Positions 1 through 10,722 of a stretch of DNA of 64,000 bases are shown here, one piece after another (within the stretch, counting starts at the first letter, position 1; each line of letters opens with the position of its first letter). The notes under the pieces are model-generated. The model ran no database searches, was not told the DNA's origin, and saw only the letters and a program-made list of their open reading frames with translations. Made by a program: the position numbers and the translations under genes. Source of the stretch: Paraconiothyrium sp. Pb-2020 (lineage: Eukaryota > Ascomycota > Dothideomycetes > Pleosporales > Didymosphaeriaceae); NCBI GenBank assembly GCA_022419385.1, contig JAJUBI010000004.1, forward strand, positions 4,693,286 through 4,757,285, in the 5' to 3' direction.

Positions 1-953
1 TCAGAGAAATACAGGGACCAGAGCGGAGAATACGCAAAGGTGTCCAATGTATGTCCCAAGACATGCTAAGCTGGCGCATAGACTAGACGCTGACAGATAT
101 GCGCAGGATCTCAAAGAGCAGACGAAGAAGGTGAACATGCTAGATGGCGAAGTTCGTGATCTGCAGCAACAGAAGGCCGAACTTGAGAAAGAGCGCAATC
201 GCGTAACCTTCCTCAAGGACAGCCTCCAGAAGCAGCATGCCGCACTCAAGGCTGAGCACGGTGAGTCTCCCAAACCACAGTTTTCTATGCTTCTTGCCAT
301 TGACCGATCTAGACGACTTCAAGCAGCAGGGTGCACTTGTGAAGGAGGAAGCCCAGCTGCTTTTTGCCAAACTCAAGGAGGCCGAGAACAAGAACGATGA
401 CCTGGATACGGAGAACAAGGACCTTCGCGCTAAGCAGTTGGAGCATGACAGAACTGTCGCTGCACTCAAGAAGGCTGATTCCGACATTGGTGAGTGAGCC
501 GAGGACATGCCCCTATGAAAATCTGCTGATCGAACACGCAAACATAGCTACACTTCGCGCGACTGTACAGAACTTGCAGAGTACACCTACTGCCACCGAC
601 GACTCGGCTGGTGCGGCGGCTCTCAAGAAGGAGCTCCAGGGACTTGGCGAAAAGTACACTAAGTTGCAGGGTGAGAAGGCCATTTGGGAAGAACTTGGTC
701 GTGTGAGTTTCTGCTTTCCTGCAAATGACTTTCTAATTCACCACTAACCTGTTTCTAGAAAGCTATGCTCCAGTATCGTGAGATGAAGCCAAAGTACTTG
801 GAACTTGAAGGAACTTCAGCGCAGCTCAAGCAGGTCCTGGCGGAGAATGATCAGCTCAAGCGCAAAACTACCGAAGCTACCAGCCGCCTCGATCAAGACG
901 TCAAGTACTGGCGCGACAAGTACAACGGTTTGCTTGCGGAGATGGAGAGTTAA
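1..953 (+). CDS. coiled-coil protein, 3' part (5' end outside window)
   Basis: This is the C-terminal 242 residues of a multi-exon gene whose start lies before the window. Exons are 1-48, 107-260, 313-489, 548-702 and 759-953 (stop TAA). Each intron has a GT donor (GTATGT or GTGAGT) and an AG acceptor, and phase is kept across all four. The product is rich in Glu, Lys, Gln and Leu with heptad-like spacing, for example LKEQTKKVNMLDGEV and LKRKTTEATSRLD, so a long coiled coil is clear. No catalytic or zinc motif is visible. It could be the tail of a cytoskeletal, spindle-pole or vesicle-tether protein, but nothing here decides between these. Confidence 0.8.
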
Positions 954-1610
954 GGTGAAATGCAGAATGATCACGCCGTCTTTCGCCGGTGCGCAAGCTC
1001 GAGGTATTATGCTGGTAAATGATGGACCAGACTTGAACGCATACAGGATCTGGGTCCTTAGCGACGGTACTGGGTGGGCTGCAACAGCAGTGTCATGATG
1101 GACTTTTCTGGATGGTTTACCACAATCAATAGGCTCATCAAATCTTATTTGCCGCTTGATAACGCCAAGGTTTTTAACAATGCGATAAACGATGGATGTC
1201 ATGTCATCTTACACTTCGCAATAGCGTGGCTCACCATGAGTGACTCGTGACCCCAATTCCCTGCTTTGAAACTGACGAGGCATAGCCTCCAGGATGTGCT
1301 TCTGGTGACAAACAACTCAAGTCTAACTAGTTGGCTGGGCTCTGCTATATACCATAACGATCAATGTAATCTACGTTCATAATCCGTATCTAGTGTTCTG
1401 CCCGTCATCTCCTTGAACTTCGCTCCCCTTTGAAATTCCGCGTGTAGTGTTCCCGCCGTTCCACTCCACCCTGCCACCCAACCAACCAATCAGCATCCCC
1501 ATCGCCCCGATTGCGCCATCCCTAGCTCGAAAAGCATTCTGCACGTTTGCGTTTTGTAGTGTGACTCTGATTCAGTACAACTGCATAGTATAGGTCGCTG
1601 CGCTTCAGCC
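954..1610. other. intergenic, no gene seen
   Basis: This 657-base stretch lies between the end of the coiled-coil gene and the start of the methionine sulfoxide reductase gene. It presumably holds the 3' UTR of the first and the promoter of the second. I see no open frame with protein-like composition and no RNA gene. Confidence 0.6.
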
Positions 1611-2421
1611 ATGGTACGTCATCTCAAAAATGAGTGTGGGATGGTGTTTGTTGATTAATGCCTACAGGTGCACGCGGACTCGTCGCATTTTGCGCAGGGG
1701 CTGAGCAGGGGGGAGGTGTATGCGCAGGTGCTGGAGCAGCGCGGGTGTTATTTGAGGGCAGAAATTGGGTATGAGTGAATTCTTGTTGCGTGGTAGTGGA
1801 GGCGAGGCGTGAGTGGCGTCTTGTCTAGGATGTGCTGACTGTGGGTAGGTTTGGTATGTTGCGGCTTTGCTTCTGCTGCGTGACTTGGCGCACGCACGCT
1901 CTGGTGATGGTTATGACTGACGAGATGTATCGGGATAGTAATTTCTCCAACGCGGCGTCGCTGCTTTGGCATGCGTATCACTCGCTTCCTGGGCCGGCGT
2001 CTGCGGTGAATTGGGCGGGGTTTTACTTCACGGACCCGGGCAATGCGCGGCAATTGCTTCTTGGGCCGTTCCAGGGGCAGGTCGCGTGTCAGGTTATTGC
2101 GTTTGGCCGGGGCGTGTGTGGTGCGGCGGCTGAGACGAAGGTCACGCAGGTGGTTGGAGATGTGGAGCAGTTTCCGGGGCACATTGCGTGTGACGGGGCG
2201 AGCAAGAGCGAGATCGTGGTGCCGATTGTGAAAGATGGGAAGGTGAGTTGCCAACTTTGAACGCTATGGAGGAGAGATGGGTGTATGGATATGTGCTGAT
2301 GAGGGCAAAGGTTGTGGCGATCATCGATGTTGATTGTGCGGAGCTGAACGGGTTCAATGCGGAGGATCAGACTGCGCTCGAGGAGCTGGCGAGATTATTG
2401 GCGGATTCGTGTGATTTCTGA
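1611..2421 (+). CDS. free methionine-(R)-sulfoxide reductase, GAF domain (fRMsr)
   Basis: Reduces free L-methionine-R-sulfoxide with thioredoxin, a cytosolic oxidative-repair enzyme. Probable exons are 1611-1613 (ATG only), 1668-1768, 1939-2242 and 2311-2421, giving about 172 residues; the yeast enzyme is about 180. The start MVHADSSHFAQGLSRGEVY, the block NWAGFY, LLLGPFQGQVAC, FGRGVCG and the block HIACDGASKSEIVVPI are family hallmarks. The three Cys expected for catalysis and resolution are present in VACQ, GVCG and IACD. The second intron (1769-1938, 170 nt) keeps phase, but its acceptor is uncertain because residues just before NFSNAASLLW are poorly conserved. The first exon is a lone ATG codon, seen again in spirit in the 9-nt first exon of Taf14. 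Confidence 0.88.
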
Positions 2422-2712
2422 TATACCCAAAGGAGTCTTGTCGGTGGTTCTCACGATGATGGATTGAGATGGACGCTGGTAGAGTGTTATGCACCTGAGA
2501 TTCCCATGAGACCTGTGCTCATATGCTTTCTTGCGCGACTTGAGCCGTGACGAAGACTCCACAGAATGACTCCATAGCACCTCTTGATATGAATGCAGCA
2601 TATGGAACGCAGCTGGGTACCGTGGTAACCTAGAAGGTCCATTGCGTGACCCGACAACAAGTACCCGCGCGCCTCTGCCCACGGTGAATCCTCTCCCACA
2701 TCTGACCGCGTC

Positions 2713-3099
2713 TTAGCCCGGTCCAATCTTTGGCATGTCGTGGTGCTCGCTCAGCCCGCTAAGATATTTATTCAGCTCCTCCACCTTCTCCTTATGCGTC
2801 TTAACACCCTCCTTCTTCAGCCGGTCCTCCAATCTCTTCCTCCGCCTCTCCTCATGCCGTTTCTCCGCCTCAGTTTTCTTTCGCCCACCATCCTCTCTGA
2901 TAGCCTGCTCGGCTGCGTCAGGTGATATCGAGCGGCGTGGAGTGTTCGAAGGCGACTTTGAGCGCGACTTGACTTGTGTGGAAGCCTCGGCGGTCGCTTC
3001 GGCGGGCTTTGGCTTCTTCTTTTTCTTCTTCTTGTCGATGCCGACGCCTTTGAGCTTGAGAGCGCCGCCGCCAGCGAGGGCATAGTCCGAAGACGGCAT
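2713..3099 (-). CDS. FAM32A/DUF1754 family nuclear protein
   Basis: A 128-residue protein, single exon. The start MPSSDYALAGGGALKLKG, a run of lysines (KKKKKKKPKP), a Ser/Arg-rich linker, the block KTEAEKRHEERRRKRLED and the C-terminus LSEHHDMPKIGPG match the eukaryotic FAM32A/DUF1754 family, small nuclear proteins linked to the spliceosome in animals. The open frame extends upstream to 3258, but the conserved family start is the ATG at 3099, so I chose that. It is divergent from the F-box-like gene at 3503 with a 403-bp shared upstream region. Confidence 0.85.
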   Translation of the reverse strand: MPSSDYALAGGGALKLKGVGIDKKKKKKKPKPAEATAEASTQVKSRSKSPSNTPRRSISPDAAEQAIREDGGRKKTEAEKRHEERRRKRLEDRLKKEGVKTHKEKVEELNKYLSGLSEHHDMPKIGPG

Positions 3100-3502
3100 G
3101 TCGAGCTGTGGTGATGTTTTGATGCTTGGATGCTTGGCGGTGGGAAAGTCGAAGCTTGAGCTCGGGCGCAGAAGGCATGCTCGTTCGGTTGACCTGGCAC
3201 GTGACGCGGGGTCGGTAACCACTTCCGGCCAACGACTAAAGGCACCTGATTCCTTCACAAGTTACATTGATGCCTGATAAAACTCGTCTAGCCACCTCAA
3301 GTTCTCCGATGTTAAGTGAACAGAGACGCACATAGCCCAACGCCTTTCATTGTGTCATCTTACATAACGGATCCCTCGTATCACACGAAGACGGCACCGC
3401 GTTCTGACGTCCACCTCTATAAACCTCCTTCAAACATTACCGAGAGCACACTTCCACAATAAGCTGGGACATTCGTCGTACTCTTGCTTCTTCGCCGTCA
3501 TC
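3100..3502. promoter_or_regulatory. shared upstream region of two divergent genes
   Basis: Lies between the start of the FAM32A-like gene (minus) and the start of the F-box-like gene (plus), so it must carry both promoters. No specific operator can be named. The antisense extension of the FAM32A frame into this region is probably not translated. Confidence 0.5.
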
Positions 3503-4243
3503 ATGGGCATCCTGTCTCTCCCAGCAGAGCTCCGCCTACATATTTATTCCTATTTCCTCCCATCCAATCCCCTCTCCTCCCCTCGCGCAACCTACATGAG
3601 CCTCCTAGTTACCTGCAAAGAAATCCACCATGAACTTGAGCCCGAAATTATCAAGCGCAGCGTCACCTTCTTCGCCCTCATACAAGCTCGCTGTCGCGCC
3701 ACATACAGCGACGCAGACGTGCAGTTCTCCACGCCAACATGCATCAAAGATCTGCTTAACATGAAGGTGCGGTTGACATTTACAAGCTATAGAGCAGTCG
3801 GCTGATGGCCTCGCAAGTTCACGCGCCCCGTCCACTGCGGCACACTGTTCACCCGCAAAGACCCCTTCATGGCACTGTTTTACCTGGATTTCTCCACGCT
3901 CACCATCACTTCCCTTGGCTCCGGTGACTCGAATCTTTCCTCATGCCCTACCTACCGCTACAGCACGGCCTATTTGGTCAGGTGGCTGGATAGAGATAGC
4001 ATGCGGGTTGGCCCGGGGCAAACTGGGCCAAAGCTGATCGTATACGAGTGGCCGTCCGCACCGCAGCCTTTGACGTCGAGCTGGGGAAAGGCGGTCAATT
4101 TCGGAGACTCGCTGGCGTGGAGAGCGCACGTCAGAACGGAGAGCACGGATTGCTACAAGCGAATTGGCGAGTGTGGTGTTGAGGGCTTAAGGGCACGGGG
4201 TCACCTACCGCGCATATCTGCAGTTGAGTTTGAAAGGATGTGA
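3503..4243 (+). CDS. small F-box-like hypothetical protein, two exons
   Basis: The N-terminus MGILSLPAELRLHIYSYFLP resembles the F-box-like start common in small ascomycete proteins (LP-x-E-L-R-x-x-I-Y-x-Y). Exons are 3503-3766 and 3818-4243, giving 229 residues. The intron (3767-3817) is 51 nt, a multiple of three, with donor GTGCGG, branch-like GCTGAT and acceptor CAAG. Without splicing, the same frame hits a TGA at 3803-3805 and resumes beyond it. Splicing therefore gives a continuous protein, and the reading is a gene rather than a pseudogene. F-box proteins recruit substrates to SCF ubiquitin ligases, but no substrate-binding repeat is visible here. Confidence 0.65.
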
Positions 4244-7200
4244 GGTGTGCTGGTGATGCGGAGCTTTCTTTGCGCAATTATTCGGTCTACTCTAGATATA
4301 TTACGTGCTTGACACTTGGGTATGGTGGTGTATGTACCATAGGCGCTATCGTTGTTGCGACACAGACTCGCATCTACCCTTGTGATCTATCTAGCTAGCT
4401 GTAGCGCGTACCTTTTCGACTACTAGATTTCCTCCTCCCACCAGGAGCATTGCCTAAAGCTTGCATCTTCCTTTGCTCGCCGTCCGACCACAAGTAATAA
4501 ACTACTAAGCATAGTACGCTCCAAGAAACGTCCCTTTACTAGGAAATCTCTGTAGGCCATCCTACACACCATATCATCAGCGACGATAACCTCCACGCCA
4601 CGCCTGAAAACTCATCGAAACTCCGCATCATGATTTAAAGTGGAACCTATTCCATCGCGCGAACACGCGACGGTTGACCAAGCGCTTCCGCTTCCCCATG
4701 TGGTGGCCTAAACACACCAATTACGTACAAAGCTTCTTCGAACGTTTGAGCATCATGTAGCCTCAGGCTGTTAACAGCACTTTCTCAGTGGTATGCTATG
4801 TTTGGCGCGCTCAGGGCTGCTATCTGTCCGGAATCGCACCCGCGTCTTCGCGCAGAACCGAGCACGAGCGCATCTATCCAGACGAGGCGGTCATTTTGTC
4901 GAAACACTACTGGACAGCATGAACTGCATGAAGGACACATCACTCACAAAAACGATTCCAAATGTGCAAGAGCGTATCATACTCGAGGAGGTACCCCTCA
5001 CGCTCCACATTCCTAGAATGATCAAAGTGAAAACACTAACTATCGCATCTTATGATGTCCCAATCGCAGCCGCCTCCTATCCACCCTCCCTCCCCAACGC
5101 ACACTTCACCCCGACACCTTCCCATCAAGGCAACCGCGCACGAGATGTGCTGCAAAGCTGGCCGGAGATTTCTACAGGCACTGACGACAATCCTCCGGGG
5201 TTCGCGACGAGGCTACAGAGAACGTCGCGGCCCTTTCGCGGTCGTGGGGGCAGGGCTGCGCTCCGCTCAGGACAACGCGTACGTGGTTTGGCGTGGTATG
5301 GCGTGTGCTGGACTCCTCCTGTGGGGCCCTGGCGCACCCTGGCGGGGACGCCCGCGTTGGTAGTGATCAGCTGTGACTGTGCGCTCAAAACGTGTGATGG
5401 GTCGTGAGCGTGAGCACAGCACCGAGAGCGTGGAGGACATCGCGCCTGCAGAACGTGTTGTGGCGTTTGAAGCCGCATCTTGAGAACATCGGCTGGGCGG
5501 TCAGCGTGAAAAAGTGGCGTGAAAGCCCCCGCGGCTGGTCTCGTGATGCGTTCTGTAAGGTCGAAGTAGCTTCGAAACATGCTCACCGGATGTGTGCCTG
5601 GGCTGGCCGTGGAGGGCATCCAATGATTGCGCGCATACATGTCACATCGTTCACAAAAGCACAATGTCGAGCAAAACGCTGTTGGCAGCGGGGTGGCTGT
5701 CGTTCATGCGTACGGATTGCAATCTCGTTCATTGGCGTACACCGTAGGAGCTGTCACGGCAGAGATCACGACTCGATGCTGCGCGCTTCGATCCTCGCAT
5801 TCGCTCGTGAGATCTCCGGCAAACATGTGCGACGATCGCCCGGCATCGCGCTCGCACGGCAAACTGTCAGCAGCAATGTCGACGCAGGGGAACTGCGCTG
5901 CCCACTACCCACGACCTCGGTTCCGGCCACCTACCATAACTGTACAGGGATGTCTCCATCCAACCGTCAACGATATGGTCGGTAGGACGCCCGGAAGGCA
6001 CACGCCCAATGTTACTGTCCCCATGAGGTTTAAGTGGGATTCCCAAGCCACCAATGAGTTGCTTCATGGAGGTAAGCGGCGTAGTGCCCGCCGTGGCGAG
6101 CTTGGGAGAGGCTGCGGGCGGCGAGGATTGTCCCAGGCGGCGATCGCGAGCTTCTGGAACGGGGTCGCAGCAATACAACGGGCGGCCAGTCACACGGCGA
6201 AGCAGCACGGTACGCTTTATATCGGTATATGAGATACAGGGCGCCGCAGCATCAAAGGCACCCTCCAATGGTACAGTAATCCCCTGTTCGAGACTCGTTG
6301 AGCAGTACACACCAAGATCCAGCAGGCCGGTCCACGGCTATTGGCTCAGTATGTTCTTTGTGTATCAGTGAGCGCGCCTCTCGGAAGCATAGGTAGGTCG
6401 TGCAAAGGCTCTCAGAGCGAGGCCTTCCGATTCACCAGCAAGAAAATGTTTCAGGCCCTAGCGATGTGTGCTGTTGTTTGGCCAATCTTGAGACCCGTCG
6501 CGTACGTCGGGGTTTCCGTACGTTCGGCTGCAGGCCCGGCGCCTCGTGCTCGGCTGGCGCTTACGCCAAAGGATATGCGTGTCACGAACGCCCTTGTGCG
6601 AGGCTGTCAACTGCAGCATCGACAGCCCACGCGCGTGGAGGTACGAGCCTCTCGACGGAGGTAGTTTGGGGTGGCCTCTCAGTCCATTTCAACTGCGAGC
6701 GTGACAGCCCCTGACAAAGGACCGAAAGACCGCGATGGCGTGGCGATGCAATTCGCACGTAAGATGAGCAGTATTGTCTTGGTGTCGTCGTATTGTTTCG
6801 CGAGACCCCAGATTGGCAGGTGGGTTTCCAGACACGAGAATGGTGGAGGTGGGCCGGTCAGCACGAGGGTCGACCGGGGCACCCTGTCGGTCGGTAGGCG
6901 TCAAGTGATGAGGTGCCTCGAGTTGCACACAAGTTAGATCCCAGCGATCCTGGCATGCCCTGCCCGTCGCCTGCTCGCAAGCAAGCAAGCAGCAGCCGCA
7001 CTGCCCCTACGTTCACACCCGCGCGCAAGGCATTGAAAGCATCGCGCGTCCCGAAGCGGAGCCCCTAGATTGCGCATTCCAAATCCGAGTGGCCGGTACA
7101 GGCAGGCGTGTCAAATCGCATTAGTGTCTGGTGTTGATAAGTCGCAGATAGCATTCTAGAAGGATGCCTCTTCGGGGCAAGGTCCCCGGGAATCCACCAA

Positions 7201-8040
7201 CGAGGGAAGGGCTGCGCCGCCAACCAACTTAGCCTTCGCATCCGCCCGCCCAGAACTTGCCCAGTCGCCCGTCGTTATCATCGGCGAGGCTTGAGCGAGA
7301 AGCCAATTCGGACCGCAGACAATCGCAGTTGATCCCTATGACAATCTCGAAATTGTCATCCAGACTTTGGAGCTTCAGTGTTTGTCGTCGAGGCCAGCAG
7401 CCGCACGCAGATCGTGATCCGAAAAACGAGGCGACCCGACGTGTGCGCGGCGATGCAGAAGTACCCCACGAGTGGCATGTTGGGTAACCGTAAGACGCTT
7501 GCCGTTTGCCTGGGGTTCGATGTGTGTCGTACTGCTTCTCCTTCCGTATTGGCTCTCGTTATCAATCCCTACTATGTAGAGTTTAGGCACTCCAGATCTC
7601 GCGGGAGCTGAGCAGGCTAGCCTGCCCTTTTCAGGGAGGTTTGCCGCAGTTGCAGATACCGCCATCCTTCCAGACCGTATGAGAAGCTCGCAGGCCCCCC
7701 GAGACCAAAGTCCGCGTGGCCAAGCGCCAATCCACCAAGGCGTCGGCAGGGGTCTAAGCTCGCGCCCAAGCGTTTGTCGCGCTGCAGAACGGGTGGAAGG
7801 GTCTCTGTGCCAGGGTGGCACCATGTGCGTGATGCCGTTGGGTGTTCCAGTATTAAAAGCGCTGCGCTGTGCTCCCATCCCGACCCAGAGCGTCAGAGGT
7901 ATTGTCCCTCGTTAATTCAAATTAGGCCTTGCGCCTATCCCAGTCGTTCGTCGTATTGCTTGACCAAAGTCCTACAGGACTCCCCTTCTTTCAAGTACAC
8001 ATCCTCCACACTCGTCCAACGTCGACGAGCCTACGCGAAA
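4244..8040. other. 3.8-kb stretch with no supportable gene
   Basis: Both strands carry overlapping open frames up to about 200 codons (5404-5985, 5627-6232, minus 5125-5664, minus 7375-7878). None has recognisable domains, clear splice partners or protein-like composition, and they overlap each other in several frames, which GC-rich DNA does by chance. A GCAA microsatellite sits near 6978-6996. The last few hundred bases are the promoter and leader of the permease gene. No tRNA or rRNA signature was found by eye. Confidence 0.5.
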
Positions 8041-9843
8041 ATGGCGGACATGGAGAAGCACCAGTACGACGTCCAGGGAGGAAGTGAGGGCGAGCATGGC
8101 GTGAAGGACATTGTCGCGCAAAAGGGTGCTGCCGTTGGGGAGGCTGCCGACATCTACGGTGATCTCGCAACGGCCGAACAGTACGGATATGTCGAGCGAG
8201 GGTAAGTTCTTCAAGCGTCACGCTGTTCGTCCAAGCTGGCTGTCTCATGCTGACATGTCCTAGTCTCAAGTCCCGACACATCCAGTTCATCGCTCTTGGA
8301 GGTACTATCGGTACCGGTCTCTTCCTCGGTATTGGCACTGCTTTCGCCAACGCTGGCCCCGTCTCTGTTCTTCTCGGCTACTCGATAACTGGTCTTGCTG
8401 TCTTCGGTATGATGCAAAGTCTTGGTGAAATGTCTACTTGGCTGCCGCTGCCTGGTGCCATTCCTCAGTACTGTGCTCGTTACTACGATCCCGCTCTTGG
8501 TTTTGCTGTCGGATGGAACAACTGTAGGTTGATCTCCCACATTCATGACTACCTTGGCTAACGACTCTTCAGGGTACCAATGCGCTATCACTCTGTGTGC
8601 CGAAATCTCCGCTGCAGCCGTCGTCATTAGCTTCTGGGATACTGAAGAGAAGATCAATCAAGGCGTGTGGATCGCGATCATCATCGTTATCATCGTTTGC
8701 TTGAACATCTTCGCTGTATCGATATACGGCGAGGCCGAATTCTGTTTCGCGTCGATCAAGATTATCACAATCGTCGGTCTTCTCCTCGCTGGTGTTGTCA
8801 TCTGGCTTGGTGGAGCCCCCGACAAGGACCGACGAGGATTCCGTTACTGGAAGGAAGGCGCCATGAAAGAGTACATCGGTACGGGCAATACCGGCCGTTT
8901 CTCTGGTCTCTGGTCCACGCTCGTCAATGCCGCTTTCTCCTACGGTGGTGTCGAAATGGTGGCGGTCGCTGCAGGTGAAGCCGCCAACCCTCGCAAGAAC
9001 ATTCCCAAGGCCATCCGTCGTGTGTTCTGGCGTATCATTACCTTCTACGTTCTCGGATCGTTCGTCATCGGTGTTTGCATTAGCTCCAACGACGAGGCTT
9101 TGACCAGCGACAACCTCTCGGGTGCGCAGAAGTCGCCGTGGGTTATTGCCTGCAAGAATGCCGGTATCCCAGTCCTCCCGCATATCGTTAACGCCGTCAT
9201 CTTGACTTCGGCAACGTCGTCCGGAAACGCCTTCTTGTACACTGGCTCGCGTTATCTCTTCGGTGTCGCTCAAAATGGACAGGCCCCCAAGTTCCTCTTG
9301 AAGTGCTCCAAGAACGGTGTTCCGTACTACTGTGTTGGTATCACAGCCGTCTTCTCCCTGCTGACCTTCATGAGCTTGGGAACCAGCGCGAACGAGGTCT
9401 TCTTGTGGTTCCAGAACCTTGTGACCATCGCCCAATGCTTCACGTGGTGCAGCATCTGCTTGGGCTACATCGGATTCCACAGGGCATTGAAGGCTCAAGG
9501 CGTCGATCGCAAGACCCTCGTCTTCAGGTCACCGTTCCAGCCCTACTTGACTTGGATTACTTTCGGTTTCTTCTTCCTCGTCATCTTATTCAACGGCTTC
9601 AAGCCATTCACGCAGACCAAAGGTGGATGGCACAAGGACCAGCTGACTGACTTCTTCACCGCTTACATCGGTGTCGCCATCTTCTTCCTCTTGTACGCCT
9701 TCTGGAAGATCTTCAAGCGTGAGCCACTTGTCATCCCCGCAAACGCTGATATCTGGAGTGGTAAGGCTGCTCTTGACGCCGAGGTCTGGCCTGAGCAGAT
9801 TCCCAATAATATTTTCCAGAAGTTCTGGTACTGGTTGTGCTAG
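8041..9843 (+). CDS. amino acid permease, YAT/APC family
   Basis: Proton-coupled plasma-membrane uptake of amino acids. Exons are 8041-8201, 8264-8523 and 8573-9843, giving 563 residues, the usual length for fungal YAT permeases. The first membrane segment follows the hydrophilic N-terminus of about 55 residues and carries the signature GTIGTGLFLGIGTAFANAGP. Others visible are LLGYSITGLAVFGMMQSLGE, the block after WYQCAITLCAEISAAA, FSYGGVEMVAVAAGEAANPR and several later hydrophobic stretches, consistent with 12 segments. Both introns are short (62 and 49 nt) with good consensus and restore GLKSRH and WNNWYQC. The substrate (general, proline or other) cannot be assigned. A 309-codon antisense frame across exon 3 is a codon-bias shadow. 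Confidence 0.95.
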
Positions 9844-10722
9844 TGTCTGGTCGGTCCAATTTCTATGCATCGTTTCCAGTATGTGGAAGAAGTCTTGGGG
9901 GTGGCAGGGGTTCGATGTGGTTGCTAGCATGATACCATGAGATGTCCTAGACGCTGTTAGTGTGCTATACCAATCGCTATTGTAAGCTTTAATACAAAAT
10001 GATATCCCCATCACGGTCATTTCCACCCACGCAATGGTTGTGTTGAAATCGAAATCATAGAGGTACAGCTGCTCATATGGATAGGGCCAAAGAAGAACTT
10101 TCTGCCTGATTGAAGATCGCGTGGACATACATGGGGAAGTGTCGTACACATACCTTGCATCTGACACCACAAACCCATCTCTTCGTTAAAAAAAATCTTT
10201 TAATCCTAGCTCCGACTTTTCACGCCCTTCGAAAGACATGTCGCATCGGATCTCCAACCAAACCGAGCGAATGACTCTTTCCGCAAGTGTCAGCCAAGCT
10301 AAATCACACGTGCTCTCGCGACACGACCGCGTTCGTGTAACCGAAACCACAACCGCAACCACAACCTTTGCAAGGCGCAGAACGAGCAATTTAAGCAAGA
10401 TACGTATAGTCACTGATACACATGCCAAGTATATATCCTGGCAAGGCGCGCCGATTCGGCGTGTTCGGCCCCGAATTCGCCGGCGGGAAACTGCGGCCGG
10501 CAGGCGAGCGATGTGGTTAGCTTACATGGGATGCGAGCGCTAGAGAGCGAACAACATGCAGCGGATGTATTTCAAAGGAAAGGAAATCTAACGGAAGACG
10601 AAGCGGAAAAATTCACAGCAGCGAGGGTTCTGTTCTTGACCATCCTGCCGAACATTAAGGTGTCGATGGTTTCGGCATTCGCATGCATGTTCAGATACTA
10701 TGAAGCCGCATTGAAAGACTAT
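9844..10722. other. intergenic between convergent genes
   Basis: Holds the 3' ends of the permease (plus) and the frameshifted gene (minus). The only notable composition is an ACAACC/GCAACC repeat-like stretch near 10345-10370. No gene is supported. Confidence 0.55.

Noticed and set aside
2817..3258. N-terminal extension of the FAM32A-like frame and a second overlapping minus frame
   Set aside because: The conserved family start is at 3099. The upstream part would lie in the shared promoter and has no family similarity.
5404..6232. Two overlapping open frames of about 200 codons on the plus strand
   Set aside because: They overlap each other and minus-strand frames, lack domains and splice sites, and have Arg/His/Ser-rich composition typical of random GC-rich sequence.
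8569..9498. 309-codon open frame on the minus strand across the permease
   Set aside because: It is antisense to a clear permease exon. The strong preference for C or T at third positions removes stops on the opposite strand, and its translation is acidic with no domain.
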